DNA of 64,000 bases from a bacterium (GCA_020444065.1 JAHLLQ010000001.1:1178001-1242000), one strand, 5' to 3'. Counted from the first letter of the stretch, positions 52,616-61,233 are shown. The notes: a model not told the origin generated them from the letters alone. A program made the numbers and translations.

Positions 52616-54025
52616 ATGGCTGACAAGATTCGTATCGAAAAAGATTCCCTGGGTGAGGTCCGGATTCCCGCTCAGGCATACTGGGGAACGACGACCCAAC
52701 GCGCCCTGGAGTGCTACCCCATCTCCGGGCTGACTCATCACCCGAAGTTCATCGACGCCTACGTCATGCTGAAGCAAGCCGCCGCGATGGCGAACAAGGA
52801 CTCCAAGGCATTGAAGCCGAAGATCGCAAACGCGATCATCAAGGCGTGCAAGGAGATCCTGAACGGCGAGTTGCGCGAACAATTTGTTGTCGACGTGTTT
52901 CAGATGGGCGCCGGCACCAGTTTTCACATGAACGTCAACGAAGTGATTGCCAACCGCGCGAATGAGATCCTCGGTGGCAAGATCGGCGATAACTCGCCCG
53001 TGACCGCGAACGATCATGTGAACTTTGGCCAGTCGACGAACGACACCTTCCCGACGGCGATGCGGCTCGGCATTCTGCTGATGCTGCGCGATCACCTGCA
53101 CAAGCCGCTGATCGATCTGGAAGCCGCCTTTGCCAAGAAGGGCAAAGAATTCGATAAGATCGTCAAGAGCGCACGCACGCACCTGCAAGACGCCGTGCCC
53201 ATTCGCCTGGGCCAGGAATTCGCCGCGTACGGCGAAGCGATCAAGCGCTGCCATAAGTCCATCGCTTCCGCCCGCGATTGGGTCAAGGAACTGGGCATCG
53301 GCGGTTCGGCTGCCGGAACAGGCCTGAATACGGCAAAGGGCTATCGCGAGGCCCTGCTCGTCCACTTGAAGAAGATCTCGAAGATCAATGACCTGAAGCT
53401 GAGCCCGAATATGTGCGAGGCCATGCAGAGCCAGCGCCCGATCACCGAGATCAGTGCGGCACTGCGCAACCTGGCGATCGAAGTCAGCCGCATCTGCAAT
53501 GACCTGCGTCTGCTCTCCAGCGGACCGACGACGGGCCTGTTTGAAATCCAGTTGCCGTCGATCGCACCCGGAAGCTCGATCATGCCTGGCAAGGTGAATC
53601 CGTCGATGCTCGAGTGCGCGAACATGGTGTGCTTCGAGGTGATCGGGAACGACACGGCTGTTTCCTGGGCCGTTGGCGCGGGACAGCTCGAGTTGAACGT
53701 CATGATGCCGCTGATGCAGCACAAGGTCATCTCGTCCATCCACGTGATGGGGTCGCTGGTCCGTCAGTTGACTGATCTGTGCGTGAAGGGCATCAAGGCC
53801 AACCCGGACCGCTGCCAGCGCTACGTCGAAGGCTCGATGGGCCTGGCGACGGCGCTGAACGTATACGTCGGCTACAAGAATGCCTCGATGGTGGCAAAGG
53901 AATCGCTGAAGAGTGGCAAGACGCTGATCGAGGTCACCGTCGACAAGGGCCTGATGAAGGAAGAAGAGCTTCGCAAGGTTCTCGATCTTCACGCGATGAC
54001 GAAGCCAGGTATTCCCGGAAAGTAA
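52616..54025 (+). CDS. aspA: aspartate ammonia-lyase (class II fumarase/aspartase family)
   Basis: A 469-residue enzyme of the aspartase/fumarase superfamily. G-S-S-I-M-P-G-K-V-N-P holds the catalytic loop Ser. G-A-G-T-S (not the fumarase G-S-G-T-Q) and K-A-A-A-M-A-N-K, I-C-N-D-L-R-L-L-S-S-G-P favour aspartase (L-Asp to fumarate and ammonia), but T-H-L-Q-D-A-V-P and M-P-G-K are shared with FumC, so fumarase is the alternative. ATG 52616 follows GGAAGGAC; the 32-codon upstream frame is GC-rich leader. It is followed by a 49-residue membrane peptide. Confidence 0.82.
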   Translation: MADKIRIEKDSLGEVRIPAQAYWGTTTQRALECYPISGLTHHPKFIDAYVMLKQAAAMANKDSKALKPKIANAIIKACKEILNGELREQFVVDVFQMGAGTSFHMNVNEVIANRANEILGGKIGDNSPVTANDHVNFGQSTNDTFPTAMRLGILLMLRDHLHKPLIDLEAAFAKKGKEFDKIVKSARTHLQDAVPIRLGQEFAAYGEAIKRCHKSIASARDWVKELGIGGSAAGTGLNTAKGYREALLVHLKKISKINDLKLSPNMCEAMQSQRPITEISAALRNLAIEVSRICNDLRLLSSGPTTGLFEIQLPSIAPGSSIMPGKVNPSMLECANMVCFEVIGNDTAVSWAVGAGQLELNVMMPLMQHKVISSIHVMGSLVRQLTDLCVKGIKANPDRCQRYVEGSMGLATALNVYVGYKNASMVAKESLKSGKTLIEVTVDKGLMKEEELRKVLDLHAMTKPGIPGK

Positions 54026-54037
54026 TGGAGCGGCAGC

Positions 54038-54187
54038 ATGGATCTCCCGGAAAAATGGCAATTTCTCGGTCTCTTCTGGTGGATCCTGCACGTCTTTGCG
54101 ATCGGGCTGGTATTCTTCCTGGGCTTCATGATTGGCCGCGTGTCGGCAGAGAAGCCCGATGGCGAGAAGAACGACGAAGAGTGGTGA
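54038..54187 (+). CDS. 49-residue membrane microprotein
   Basis: A short gene not in the usual size range. It begins 12 bases after aspA, with GGAG seven bases before the ATG. The product has one hydrophobic helix (W-W-I-L-H-V-F-A-I-G-L-V-F-F-L-G) and an acidic tail ending E-E-W. A strong terminator follows 27 bases after the stop. That context supports a real gene cotranscribed with aspA; function unknown. Confidence 0.7.
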   Translation: MDLPEKWQFLGLFWWILHVFAIGLVFFLGFMIGRVSAEKPDGEKNDEEW

Positions 54188-54213
54188 AGTGACAGAATCG
54201 AGAGAAAGAAAAT

Positions 54214-54245
54214 GCCCGCCGACATCGCGTCGGCGGGCTCCTTTT
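54214..54245 (+). terminator. Rho-independent terminator of the aspA operon
   Basis: A perfect 10-base stem GCCCGCCGAC/GTCGGCGGGC with a 5-base loop, followed by TCCTTTTTC, ends the transcript of aspA and the microprotein. Confidence 0.9.
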
Positions 54246-54262
54246 TCGGCACGTATCGGAAC

Positions 54263-54685
54263 TTACAGGCCGCGCAACACGCGTCCCAGTTCACGAGCAT
54301 GGCCGGCTTCGTCCGCGGCCATGTCTTCAAGGCGAAGCTGCAGTTCAATCAGGCCAAGTTCGCCTGCCAATGCAGCGTGCGCGCGATAGTTCTCGACGTC
54401 TTCGAGCTCCATCTTGCGATCCAATTCGATCATCTCCTTCAACGTTTCGGGCTTCTCGAAGGGCTTCGGTGTCGTTGTCGGCTCTCCGCCCATGTCGACG
54501 ATGACGTTCATCAGGAAAGTCGCATGTCCGAGTTCATCGGGCACTTCGCTGCTGAAGATTTCAGCGGCTTCGCGGCCGACGAGTCCAACGCACTTGCTGG
54601 CCTGATAGCTGTAGCGGATCACCGTCCCCAGTTCCGCTGCCAGATCATCGTTCAGTCCCTTAATCAGTTCCTCTTTTGTTGCCAT
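54263..54685 (-). CDS. ferritin-like di-iron protein (bacterioferritin/rubrerythrin-type fold)
   Basis: A 140-residue four-helix protein. Iron ligands fit Glu 18, Glu 51 with His 54 (E-L-G-H), Glu 96/98 and Glu 126 with His 129 (E-A-G-H), the usual two E-x-x-H pairs. It lacks the Met that binds haem in true bacterioferritin and the rubredoxin domain of rubrerythrin. Probably an iron-storage or peroxide-scavenging protein. GGAGG precedes the ATG by five bases. It converges with the aspA operon. Confidence 0.85.
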   Translation of the reverse strand: MATKEELIKGLNDDLAAELGTVIRYSYQASKCVGLVGREAAEIFSSEVPDELGHATFLMNVIVDMGGEPTTTPKPFEKPETLKEMIELDRKMELEDVENYRAHAALAGELGLIELQLRLEDMAADEAGHARELGRVLRGL

Positions 54686-54893
54686 GTTTTCCTCCTTAAG
54701 TGTTCCGAGCAATCATGCCTCGGGGTTCGTTTATTCCCCGTGTTACTAAGCGAATTCCCTGCCGAAGGTGGCAATGGGAACCCGCTCTTTTTCCTCCATT
54801 CCGATACTTATAAACATGCCCAAAAAGGTCTATACTAGAAGGTCAATAGAGGTTGTGTCTCGTTGACCCAATCGTGCCGAGATCACGCAAAGA

Positions 54894-55271
54894 TTACTCC
54901 GGTTGCTCCGGTCGACGAGCGAGGAATTCCACTTCGAATTCCTGTCCGCAGAAGATGCACTTCGACGCAGTGCGCGGGCTGTTGCGGTGACACTTGGGAC
55001 AAGCCCGTGGTGTCTTGTCTTCGCGAACACGTCCGTCGCGAGCCCCATCGAGCTCATCGACATAGACCATCCACTCACGGAACTCATCTTCTTGAATGAC
55101 CTTCTTCTCCAGCAAGATCATGAGCAAGGTCTGGATGAGCAGGTTCTGCCGTTCGAGCAGCAGTCTCATCTCTTCGATGCCGCCGCGTGCCTGCGTATCG
55201 ATCTGTTTCGGCGCATTCAGAATGCGATCGGCGGATGCATGAATTGCTGCGGCGGCTGCGTATGGAATCAT
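54894..55271 (-). CDS. small helical protein with C-terminal zinc ribbon
   Basis: A 125-residue protein. The N-terminal ~90 residues are helical with Leu-rich stretches (L-L-L-E-R-Q-N-L-L-I-Q-T-L-L), possibly a coiled coil. The C-terminus has C-P-K-C and C-I-F-C-G, a Zn ribbon. ATG 55271 is preferred to a TTG 12 codons upstream, but neither has a good ribosome site. It converges with no gene, being divergent from the ClC gene. Role unknown; adaptor or regulator is plausible. Confidence 0.65.
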   Translation of the reverse strand: MIPYAAAAAIHASADRILNAPKQIDTQARGGIEEMRLLLERQNLLIQTLLMILLEKKVIQEDEFREWMVYVDELDGARDGRVREDKTPRACPKCHRNSPRTASKCIFCGQEFEVEFLARRPEQPE

Positions 55272-55453
55272 CGGTCTTCGGTCCCTTCGTTTGTTTGCCT
55301 TCCCCAAGCTATATCGGCCCAGATGGCCCTTTATTCAAGGCTTTTCGGGGAATCGCCCCTTGTCTCGCGCAAAGACTCCCCTTGCCGCCCCTCGCAGTCA
55401 CGGCCCACCGTCGAGGGCCTGCAGTAAGTCCCACGGGGAGAGCACTTCGCCTC

Positions 55454-57499
55454 ATGTCGATGACGGTCCTTGCCAACGGCCTGCGCCGGGTCAACTCCCG
55501 GCTGCGCCGAACCGAGCACCTCTACATGGTCATCGTTGCGGTGGCCGTCGGTCTGCTCGCCGGCCTGTGCGCCGTGGGATTCCGCGAGATGATTCATCTC
55601 GTTCAAGGGGTCGCCTGGAAAGAATCGAAATACACACTGGATCACATCCGCGATCTCCCAGTCTGGTGGAAACTCGTCGTCCCGACGGTCGGTATGTTGA
55701 TTGTCGGCCTGATCGTCCAGTTCTTCGCCTCCGAGGCGAAGGGCCACGGCGTTCCCGAAGTCATGGAAGCCGTCATCCTGCGCAACAGCCGAATTCGTCC
55801 CCGCGTCGTGATCGGAAAGATGATCGCATCGGCATTGTGTATCGGCACCGGCGGATCGGTGGGACGCGAAGGCCCCATCGTGCAAGTGGGCGCATCGCTT
55901 GGCTCGACCGCCGGGCAGTGGCTGGGCCTGGGCGAGCGCAGGATGCGAACGCTTGTCGGATGTGGCGCGGGCGCAGGCATTGCCGCCGCCTTCAACGCAC
56001 CCGTCGCCGGCGCTCTGTTTGCCGTTGAGATCATCCTCGGTGACTTCGCCGTCACCCAGTTCTCCCCCATCGTTCTCGCGTCCGTTTCCGCAACGGTGGT
56101 TAGCCGGCACTTCCACGGAGACTTCCCGGCTTTCCCGGTTCCGAAGTACTCCCTGGAAACGCCGTGGGAATTGTTTGGTTATGGAGCCTTGGGCATCCTC
56201 GCCGGCCTGGGGGCTTTGGCCTTTATTCGGATTCTCTACTGGAGTGAAGACTCGTTCGAGAAGATCAAGGTTCCGCTGGCCGTCAAGACGACGGTGGGCG
56301 GTCTGCTTGTGGGGCTCATCGCGATTCGTTTTCCTCAGGTGCTCGGCGTTGGCTACGAGGCGATCGACGATGCCCTCGGTGGCAACACGGCCTGGACAAT
56401 GTTGTTGATGCTGGCGCTGGTCAAGATCGTCGGCGTTTCCATCACAATCGGATCGGGCGGTTCGGGCGGCATCTTTGCTCCGTCCCTCTTTATTGGAGCA
56501 ATGTTAGGCGGCGCGATTGGTACAGTGATGGGGGTGATTGCCCCCGGTGCCGTTGCGTCTCCCGGTGCCTATGCGCTTGTCGGGATGGGCGCCATGGTTG
56601 CCGCCGCGACGCATGCGCCGATTACAGCCATCCTGATCATCTTCGAACTGACCAACGACTACAAAATCATTTTGCCACTGATGATTAGCTGCATCATCGC
56701 GACGCTGCTTTCATCGCAGTTGCAGAAGGCCTCAATCTACACGCTGAAACTGCTCCGTCGCGGCATCGATGTGACCGAAGAACCGTCCGCAAATCTGCTG
56801 AAGAACGTAAAGACCGAGCGGGCCATGCGAAAGGCCGAGGCCAAGGTGAAGCCCTCCGATCCGCTGACCGCCGTGATTGGGAAGTTCATCGATCATCCCG
56901 GCGATAGCATCTTCGTCGTTGGAGAAGAGGACAGGTTCCTGGGCGCGATCACGATCGATGAGATTCGACCCATCATGTCCGATCCTTCGAGCTTCGAGCA
57001 TCTCATTATCGCCGAGGACCTGATGGTATCGGGCAGCCTTCCAGTAATCTCGCCGGATGATTCGCTCGATTCGGTCATGCAGGCCATGGGCGACTATCGC
57101 TACGAAGCTCCCGTCGTCAAAGACGGTAAGTTGCGCGGCGCCATTCGCCCCGACGATGTGATTCGCCAATATAACGAGGCGCTCTTCAAGCGAGAGACGG
57201 CGCCGACAATGGCCGCGGCAATCACTCGCCAGTCCACGATGCACCCGATTCCGGGCGTCGAGGACCTCGGCCTGGCGGAGGTCCCGGTGCCGGATTCGTT
57301 TCTCAACAAATCCCTCCGCGATCTCGATGTTCGCGTGCGCTTTGGCGTCACCATCGTGCTGATCCGAATGCAGGCCGATCCGAGTTCCACGGAACCCGCC
57401 CCGACCATCGCGGCAATGCCCAATCACGTCTTCCGCCCCGGCGAAGCATTGATTGCCGTAGGATCCTCCGAAGGACTGAAATCGCTCGAAGTCGGATAA
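55454..57499 (+). CDS. ClC chloride channel/antiporter with CBS pair and TrkA-C domain
   Basis: A 681-residue membrane protein. The ClC part (~20-440) has G-H-G-V-P (variant of GSGIP), G-R-E-G-P at 137-141 with the gating Glu 139 and G-G-I-F-A-P. Two CBS repeats follow (~470-580), then a TrkA-C-like domain at ~600-680 (G-L-A-E-V-P-V-P-D-S, F-R-P-G-E-A-L-I-A-V-G). The gating Glu supports H+/Cl- exchange, but a fluoride or chloride channel remains possible. The open frame begins at 55187, but ATG 55454 is the likely start; a ribosome site is not strong there. Confidence 0.88.
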   Translation: MSMTVLANGLRRVNSRLRRTEHLYMVIVAVAVGLLAGLCAVGFREMIHLVQGVAWKESKYTLDHIRDLPVWWKLVVPTVGMLIVGLIVQFFASEAKGHGVPEVMEAVILRNSRIRPRVVIGKMIASALCIGTGGSVGREGPIVQVGASLGSTAGQWLGLGERRMRTLVGCGAGAGIAAAFNAPVAGALFAVEIILGDFAVTQFSPIVLASVSATVVSRHFHGDFPAFPVPKYSLETPWELFGYGALGILAGLGALAFIRILYWSEDSFEKIKVPLAVKTTVGGLLVGLIAIRFPQVLGVGYEAIDDALGGNTAWTMLLMLALVKIVGVSITIGSGGSGGIFAPSLFIGAMLGGAIGTVMGVIAPGAVASPGAYALVGMGAMVAAATHAPITAILIIFELTNDYKIILPLMISCIIATLLSSQLQKASIYTLKLLRRGIDVTEEPSANLLKNVKTERAMRKAEAKVKPSDPLTAVIGKFIDHPGDSIFVVGEEDRFLGAITIDEIRPIMSDPSSFEHLIIAEDLMVSGSLPVISPDDSLDSVMQAMGDYRYEAPVVKDGKLRGAIRPDDVIRQYNEALFKRETAPTMAAAITRQSTMHPIPGVEDLGLAEVPVPDSFLNKSLRDLDVRVRFGVTIVLIRMQADPSSTEPAPTIAAMPNHVFRPGEALIAVGSSEGLKSLEVG

Positions 57500-57556
57500 C
57501 TGCTTGAATACAAGCCCGAGACGGCCGTAAATACCTGTAGGAACAGGAGGCCGACG

Positions 57557-57889
57557 GTGGCGGACTATCCGCAGGGACAAGAGACTTGGGCGAACTATCG
57601 ATCCGAGCGGGAGCGGATCCCCGACGGTGGCATCGAGACGTTTATCCTTCTCCTGATTTTCATGGCGATTCTTGGGGCAATCGCTGGTGCGCTTGTCCTC
57701 TTCTTCACCTTAGGAAGACTGCTCGGAGCCCCCTCGTTACACACTGGCGAGATAATGACGCTCCGGGAGGCATATTGGCTCTTGGGCGGGTTTGCCGGCG
57801 GCGGAGCCCTGGTGGGAATGCTGCTGGTCGTGAGAAACTGGGACTGGAGGCGAACACTGGACCTGCTGGAGAAGGAGGATAAATCGTGA
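57557..57889 (+). CDS. small two-helix membrane protein, first of three tandem relatives
   Basis: A 110-residue protein starting at GTG (GGAGG at six bases). The N-terminal motif is E-T-W-A-N-Y-R-S-E-R, followed by P-D-G-G-I-E-T-F and two hydrophobic helices at ~28-52 and ~73-91. The next two genes encode proteins with the same plan: W-x-x-[FY]-[RK], a spacer with Pro and Gly, then two helices. No family could be named. It lies 57 bases after the ClC gene and is coupled to the next gene by a four-base overlap. Confidence 0.72.
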   Translation: MADYPQGQETWANYRSERERIPDGGIETFILLLIFMAILGAIAGALVLFFTLGRLLGAPSLHTGEIMTLREAYWLLGGFAGGGALVGMLLVVRNWDWRRTLDLLEKEDKS

Positions 57890-58179
57890 GAGGCCGCCCT
57901 CGTTATTCCGATAATGGCAATCCGTGGACGGATTTCCGGACCGCTCGGCCGAAGCTGCCGAAAGCAGGAATCCGCGGCGCGTTTCTGCTCGGGATTCTCC
58001 TGGCGCCGATCGGTATGTTTGTTCTGGTCGTCGATCTCCTGCCAGTGTTGTTCGATTCTCTTGTTTTCGACCACCCCGGCGATCTGGAACCCATCGGACG
58101 CGTGGCTGCGATCGGAGCAGCGCTGGGTTTTCTGAGCGCGTTCATCATCTGGGAGTGGCGCACGAAGGACGAATCCTGA
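57886..58179 (+). CDS. small two-helix membrane protein, second tandem relative
   Basis: A 97-residue protein from GTG 57886 (GGAGG at eight bases; start overlaps the previous stop as GTGA). N-terminus N-P-W-T-D-F-R-T-A-R then P-K-A-G-I-R-G, and two helices at ~32-52 and ~70-90. The sequence is more diverged than the other two. Function unknown. Confidence 0.7.
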   Translation: MRGRPRYSDNGNPWTDFRTARPKLPKAGIRGAFLLGILLAPIGMFVLVVDLLPVLFDSLVFDHPGDLEPIGRVAAIGAALGFLSAFIIWEWRTKDES

Positions 58180-58193
58180 AGAAGGAGAGCACG

Positions 58194-58496
58194 ATGCCGA
58201 ACGATCTTGGAAACGGCGATCCCTGGGCGGGGTTCAAAGCACGTCGCGATGAACGCCCGGAGGGCGGCATGGGGACCTTCGTGATGGTGTTGGCCTTCAT
58301 GGCCCTGCTCGGGGCCACACTGGCCATTCTCGGCGTCTTCTTCATCTTCGATTGGGACCTGACGTGGGGAACCGATGTCAGCGAGACACTGACATTCGAG
58401 CACATCCTCGTGATCTTCGGCTGTGCGGCGGGAGTTGGTGCCGCAGTCGGCGTCGGAGCCGGCCTCGGACTCTGGAAGGCGGGAAAGAAAGAGTAG
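58194..58496 (+). CDS. small two-helix membrane protein, third tandem relative
   Basis: A 100-residue protein from ATG 58194 with AAGGAGAG before it. N-terminus D-P-W-A-G-F-K-A-R-R, then P-E-G-G-M-G-T-F and a helix starting V-M-V-L-A-F-M-A-L-L-G-A that aligns well with the first gene's I-L-L-L-I-F-M-A-I-L-G-A. A second Gly/Ala-rich helix and a Lys-rich end follow. It is 14 bases after the second gene. Convergent with the glycosyltransferase gene. Confidence 0.72.
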   Translation: MPNDLGNGDPWAGFKARRDERPEGGMGTFVMVLAFMALLGATLAILGVFFIFDWDLTWGTDVSETLTFEHILVIFGCAAGVGAAVGVGAGLGLWKAGKKE

Positions 58497-58518
58497 TTCG
58501 TAGGGCGAAACTTGCCGG

Positions 58519-59286
58519 CTATTCTTTGCCCTTCAACTTGCGACGGCCGGCGGCCAGGAGGCGGAACGTTTCAAGGATCGTTGTACCGAGCTCCAGCTTG
58601 CTCTCCCCCACCTTGCGATCGTAGCGAAGGATGAACGATACCTCGCGAATCTTCGCGCCCAGCGCGGCCATGTTGACAAGCAACTGGTCAGTGCATGCAA
58701 AGCCGGCGCGCGTAATCAGGTCGTCGCCGTATTCCTTCAACGAACGCTGCACAATGCGCATGCGATAGGCGCGATAGCCGCATGTGTAATCGCGAACGCC
58801 TTCCAGGCCAAGGAAGAGCCAAAAGAGGAAGCGCGCGCCGAAGCTCATGAGCTGGCGATTGAGCGGCACGCCGATCTGCTTGCTGCCGCGGCGATAGCGC
58901 GACGCGATCACGATGTCCGCGTTCGTCTTGTTCATGCGATCCAGCATGGTCAGCACGTGGCTGGGCGGGTGCGTGTTGTCCGCGTCCATGCAGATGACGA
59001 CGTCCTTGTCGTTCTCGGAAAGCTCCGCCACGCGCCGCAGGCCCGTTTTGATCGCCTCGCCGAGCCCTTTGTTCTTCTCGTGCTGAACAAGCTCGACGGG
59101 CATTCCCTTGGCGATGGCCTCGCGAACGACCTCTGCCGTGCGGTCCTTGCTGCCGTCATCAACGATCACGATCCACGGCTCGGCGTTCTCGGGGAACTCC
59201 TTGAACAGCTCCGCAAACGAATCCAGCAACGGAGGAAGGCATTCTTCCTCATTGTAAGCGGGCAGGGCGACAAAAACGCGAGACAT
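58519..59286 (-). CDS. GT2 glycosyltransferase (polyprenol-phosphate sugar transferase-like)
   Basis: A 255-residue cytoplasmic-face enzyme. A-L-P-A-Y-N-E-E-E at the N-terminus, V-D-D-G-S-K-D-R-T and M-D-A-D-N-T-H (D-x-D), then Y-R-R-G-S-K and T-C-G-Y-R-A-Y-R. The motif set matches dolichol/undecaprenyl-phosphate mannosyl- or glucosyl-transferases (DPM1-like). It lacks a C-terminal membrane helix pair. It would supply a lipid-linked sugar for glycan or protein glycosylation. Confidence 0.9.
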   Translation of the reverse strand: MSRVFVALPAYNEEECLPPLLDSFAELFKEFPENAEPWIVIVDDGSKDRTAEVVREAIAKGMPVELVQHEKNKGLGEAIKTGLRRVAELSENDKDVVICMDADNTHPPSHVLTMLDRMNKTNADIVIASRYRRGSKQIGVPLNRQLMSFGARFLFWLFLGLEGVRDYTCGYRAYRMRIVQRSLKEYGDDLITRAGFACTDQLLVNMAALGAKIREVSFILRYDRKVGESKLELGTTILETFRLLAAGRRKLKGKE

Positions 59287-59406
59287 GGGCTGGCAGATTC
59301 TCCAATCGGTTCAAGCACAGGGCTCAGAGGGAAGCAGGATCAACGGCCTCGGGCAAGTGATTTAGTGTGGGCTGGGGGCGGGACGCTCATCTTGGCCCTG
59401 CCTTGG

Positions 59407-59671
59407 CCCCCTACGGGGACCGAGAGAACCTCGTCTGCATCCCCGGGCTCCCGAAGGTCGCCCGGGGCCATTCAACTGATCCTCCTTCGGAGGATTCTGC
59501 GGCCCGGTACATTGCAGAGAAACTCCCCTTCTTTGAGGAGGTCCCCCGACTGGGGGGCGAAGTTCTGGGGCCCCAGGTGACCGACGCGCTTGTCCGCCGA
59601 AGCGCAAAGCGCGCAGGTGGATGGGAGCGAATCTGGGGTTGGGATGCTGAGGCGACTCGTCCCCGAAGGGG
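59407..59671. other. GC-rich hairpin cluster in a gene-free stretch
   Basis: The gap 59287-59754 has no credible gene. It contains six short hairpins in ~265 bases: CCCC-ctac-GGGG at 59407-59418, CCCCGGGC/GCCCGGGG at 59441-59467, ATCCTCC-TTC-GGAGGAT at 59479-59495, CCCCC-gact-GGGGG at 59543-59556, the palindrome CTGGGGCCCCAG at 59565-59576 and CCCC-gaag-GGGG near 59661-59671. No tRNA, CRISPR or insertion sequence features were seen. Confidence 0.45.
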
Positions 59672-59705
59672 GCGAAGATTGCCCGATGTACCCGACAAGA
59701 GAAAA

Positions 59706-59730
59706 CGGGCGGGACCGATGGCCCCGCCCG
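59706..59730 (-). terminator. terminator of the PLP-enzyme gene
   Basis: An 8-base stem CGGGCGGG/CCCGCCCG with a 9-base loop lies 25 bases after the stop of the minus-strand PLP-enzyme gene. On that strand it is followed by TTTTCTCTTG. Confidence 0.75.
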
Positions 59731-59754
59731 AGGAGAGATATCTCGGATCTTGGA

Positions 59755-61233
59755 TTACGCGTTTGCGCCGGCTTCCATTTCGGACAGCAGACCAACAGTC
59801 TCGTTGAACTGCGTGATCAGGCGGTCGATGTCGCCGCGCTGCGCCACGACGTTATCCCAGTAGTCGCGGTCGTACCACTGCGCGTTCAGCTCGTCCAGGT
59901 CGCTCGCCTGCTGCTCGATCCACGTGTAGTACTTCAGGTTGTGGATGCGCTTGCGATCTTCGTACGTCAGTTCGAGCAGGTTGTCGATGCGTTCGCCCAT
60001 CAACCAACGATGGTAATCGGCGGCCGCGCCGGCCTCGGTGTACTCGATGTGCGAGAGCTCTTCCATGCGCGAGCCGTACAGTTCCATCGAGTCCGTGAAG
60101 ATGGTGGCGACGATGTCGTCCTCGTTGAGTTCGTGGTACTTCGCGAACTTGATAGCGGACAGCAGGTTACCGATGCCGCTGATGCCAAGAAGATTCAGGT
60201 CGGAGATGACATCCTGCGAAACTCCCTGCTTCTTCAGATACTCGTGACCGACTTCGTGGTTGAACAGGCGCATGAGGTTGATCGTCGCGTTATCGTCGAT
60301 CGCGGCCACGAAGTCCGTGTTGCGCACGTTGTGGATCCAGGGAACGTGCTTGTCGCCGATGCCTTCGATGCGGTGACCGCCGAAGCCGTTGTTCAACAGC
60401 GTCGGGCACTGCAGGGCTTCGCCGGCGATGATCTTGATGTGCGGGTGCAGCTTCTTCAGGTAATCGCCGCAGGCGATGGTGCCGGCCGAGCCGGTGCTGG
60501 AGGCGATGCCCGCCAGACGACTGCGCGAATTGCCCATCTGCTCGAACACTTCCTGAATCGCGCGACCGGTGACCTCGTGGTGCCACAGGTAGTTGCCGAA
60601 CTCGTCGAACTGGTTGAAGATCGTGATATTGTCACGAGTCTTCCGCAGTTCCCAGCACTTGTCGTAGATTTCCTTCACGTTCGATTCGCAACCGGGGGTG
60701 GCGATCACTTCGCCGGCAACCTTCTTCAGCCACTGGAAGCGCTCCTGGCTCATCTCTTCGGGCAGGATCGCGATCGATTCGCAGGCAAGCAGCGCGGCGA
60801 TGTAGGCGCCGCCGCGGCAGTAGTTGCCGGTCGACGGCCAGACGGCCTTCATCGTCTCGGGATTGAACTGGCCGGTGATCAGTCGGGGGACAAGGCACGC
60901 GGTCGTCGCACCAACCTTGTGCGCGCCGGTCGGGAACCACTTGCCGACCAATCCGAAGATACGGGCCTTTACGCCCGTGATCTCGCGCGGAATCTCCATG
61001 AAGTTGACGCCGCCGTAGCCGCCGCCCGTTTCCGTCGGTTCGTTCTTCCACGTCACCCGGAACAGGTTCAGCGGATCGACATCCCAGAGTCCCGCGCCCT
61101 TCAAGCGTTCCTTGATCACTGCCGGGATCTTGCCCGGATCGATCATCTGCTCGAAGGTGGGGATAATAATGCTGCGCTCGCGAGCGCGACGAACCGTCGC
61201 CTCGAATTGATCTTCACGAATGGTCAAATCCAT
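59755..61233 (-). CDS. PLP-dependent enzyme of the TrpB/cysteine-synthase fold
   Basis: A 492-residue fold-type II PLP enzyme. The lysine is at about 106 in P-T-G-A-H-K-V-G-A-T, and S-S-T-G-S-A-G-T-I is the phosphate-binding loop. It is longer than TrpB and CysK and has insertions, e.g. L-P-E-E-M-S-Q-E-R-F after residue 180. It belongs to an uncharacterised group related to diaminopropionate ammonia-lyase and beta-substitution enzymes; the substrate is unknown. ATG 61233 gives the best N-terminus; a longer frame is GC-rich leader. Confidence 0.8.
   Translation of the reverse strand: MDLTIREDQFEATVRRARERSIIIPTFEQMIDPGKIPAVIKERLKGAGLWDVDPLNLFRVTWKNEPTETGGGYGGVNFMEIPREITGVKARIFGLVGKWFPTGAHKVGATTACLVPRLITGQFNPETMKAVWPSTGNYCRGGAYIAALLACESIAILPEEMSQERFQWLKKVAGEVIATPGCESNVKEIYDKCWELRKTRDNITIFNQFDEFGNYLWHHEVTGRAIQEVFEQMGNSRSRLAGIASSTGSAGTIACGDYLKKLHPHIKIIAGEALQCPTLLNNGFGGHRIEGIGDKHVPWIHNVRNTDFVAAIDDNATINLMRLFNHEVGHEYLKKQGVSQDVISDLNLLGISGIGNLLSAIKFAKYHELNEDDIVATIFTDSMELYGSRMEELSHIEYTEAGAAADYHRWLMGERIDNLLELTYEDRKRIHNLKYYTWIEQQASDLDELNAQWYDRDYWDNVVAQRGDIDRLITQFNETVGLLSEMEAGANA

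Noticed and set aside
54808-54836. Plus-strand promoter TTATAA-17-TATACT
   Set aside because: Good box spacing, but no plus-strand gene starts within 600 bases and the minus-strand ferritin gene could equally use this A+T-rich patch.
55187-55453. Long N-terminal extension of the ClC gene
   Set aside because: It overlaps the Zn-ribbon gene on the other strand and would put charged residues before the first helix; ATG 55454 suits the family.
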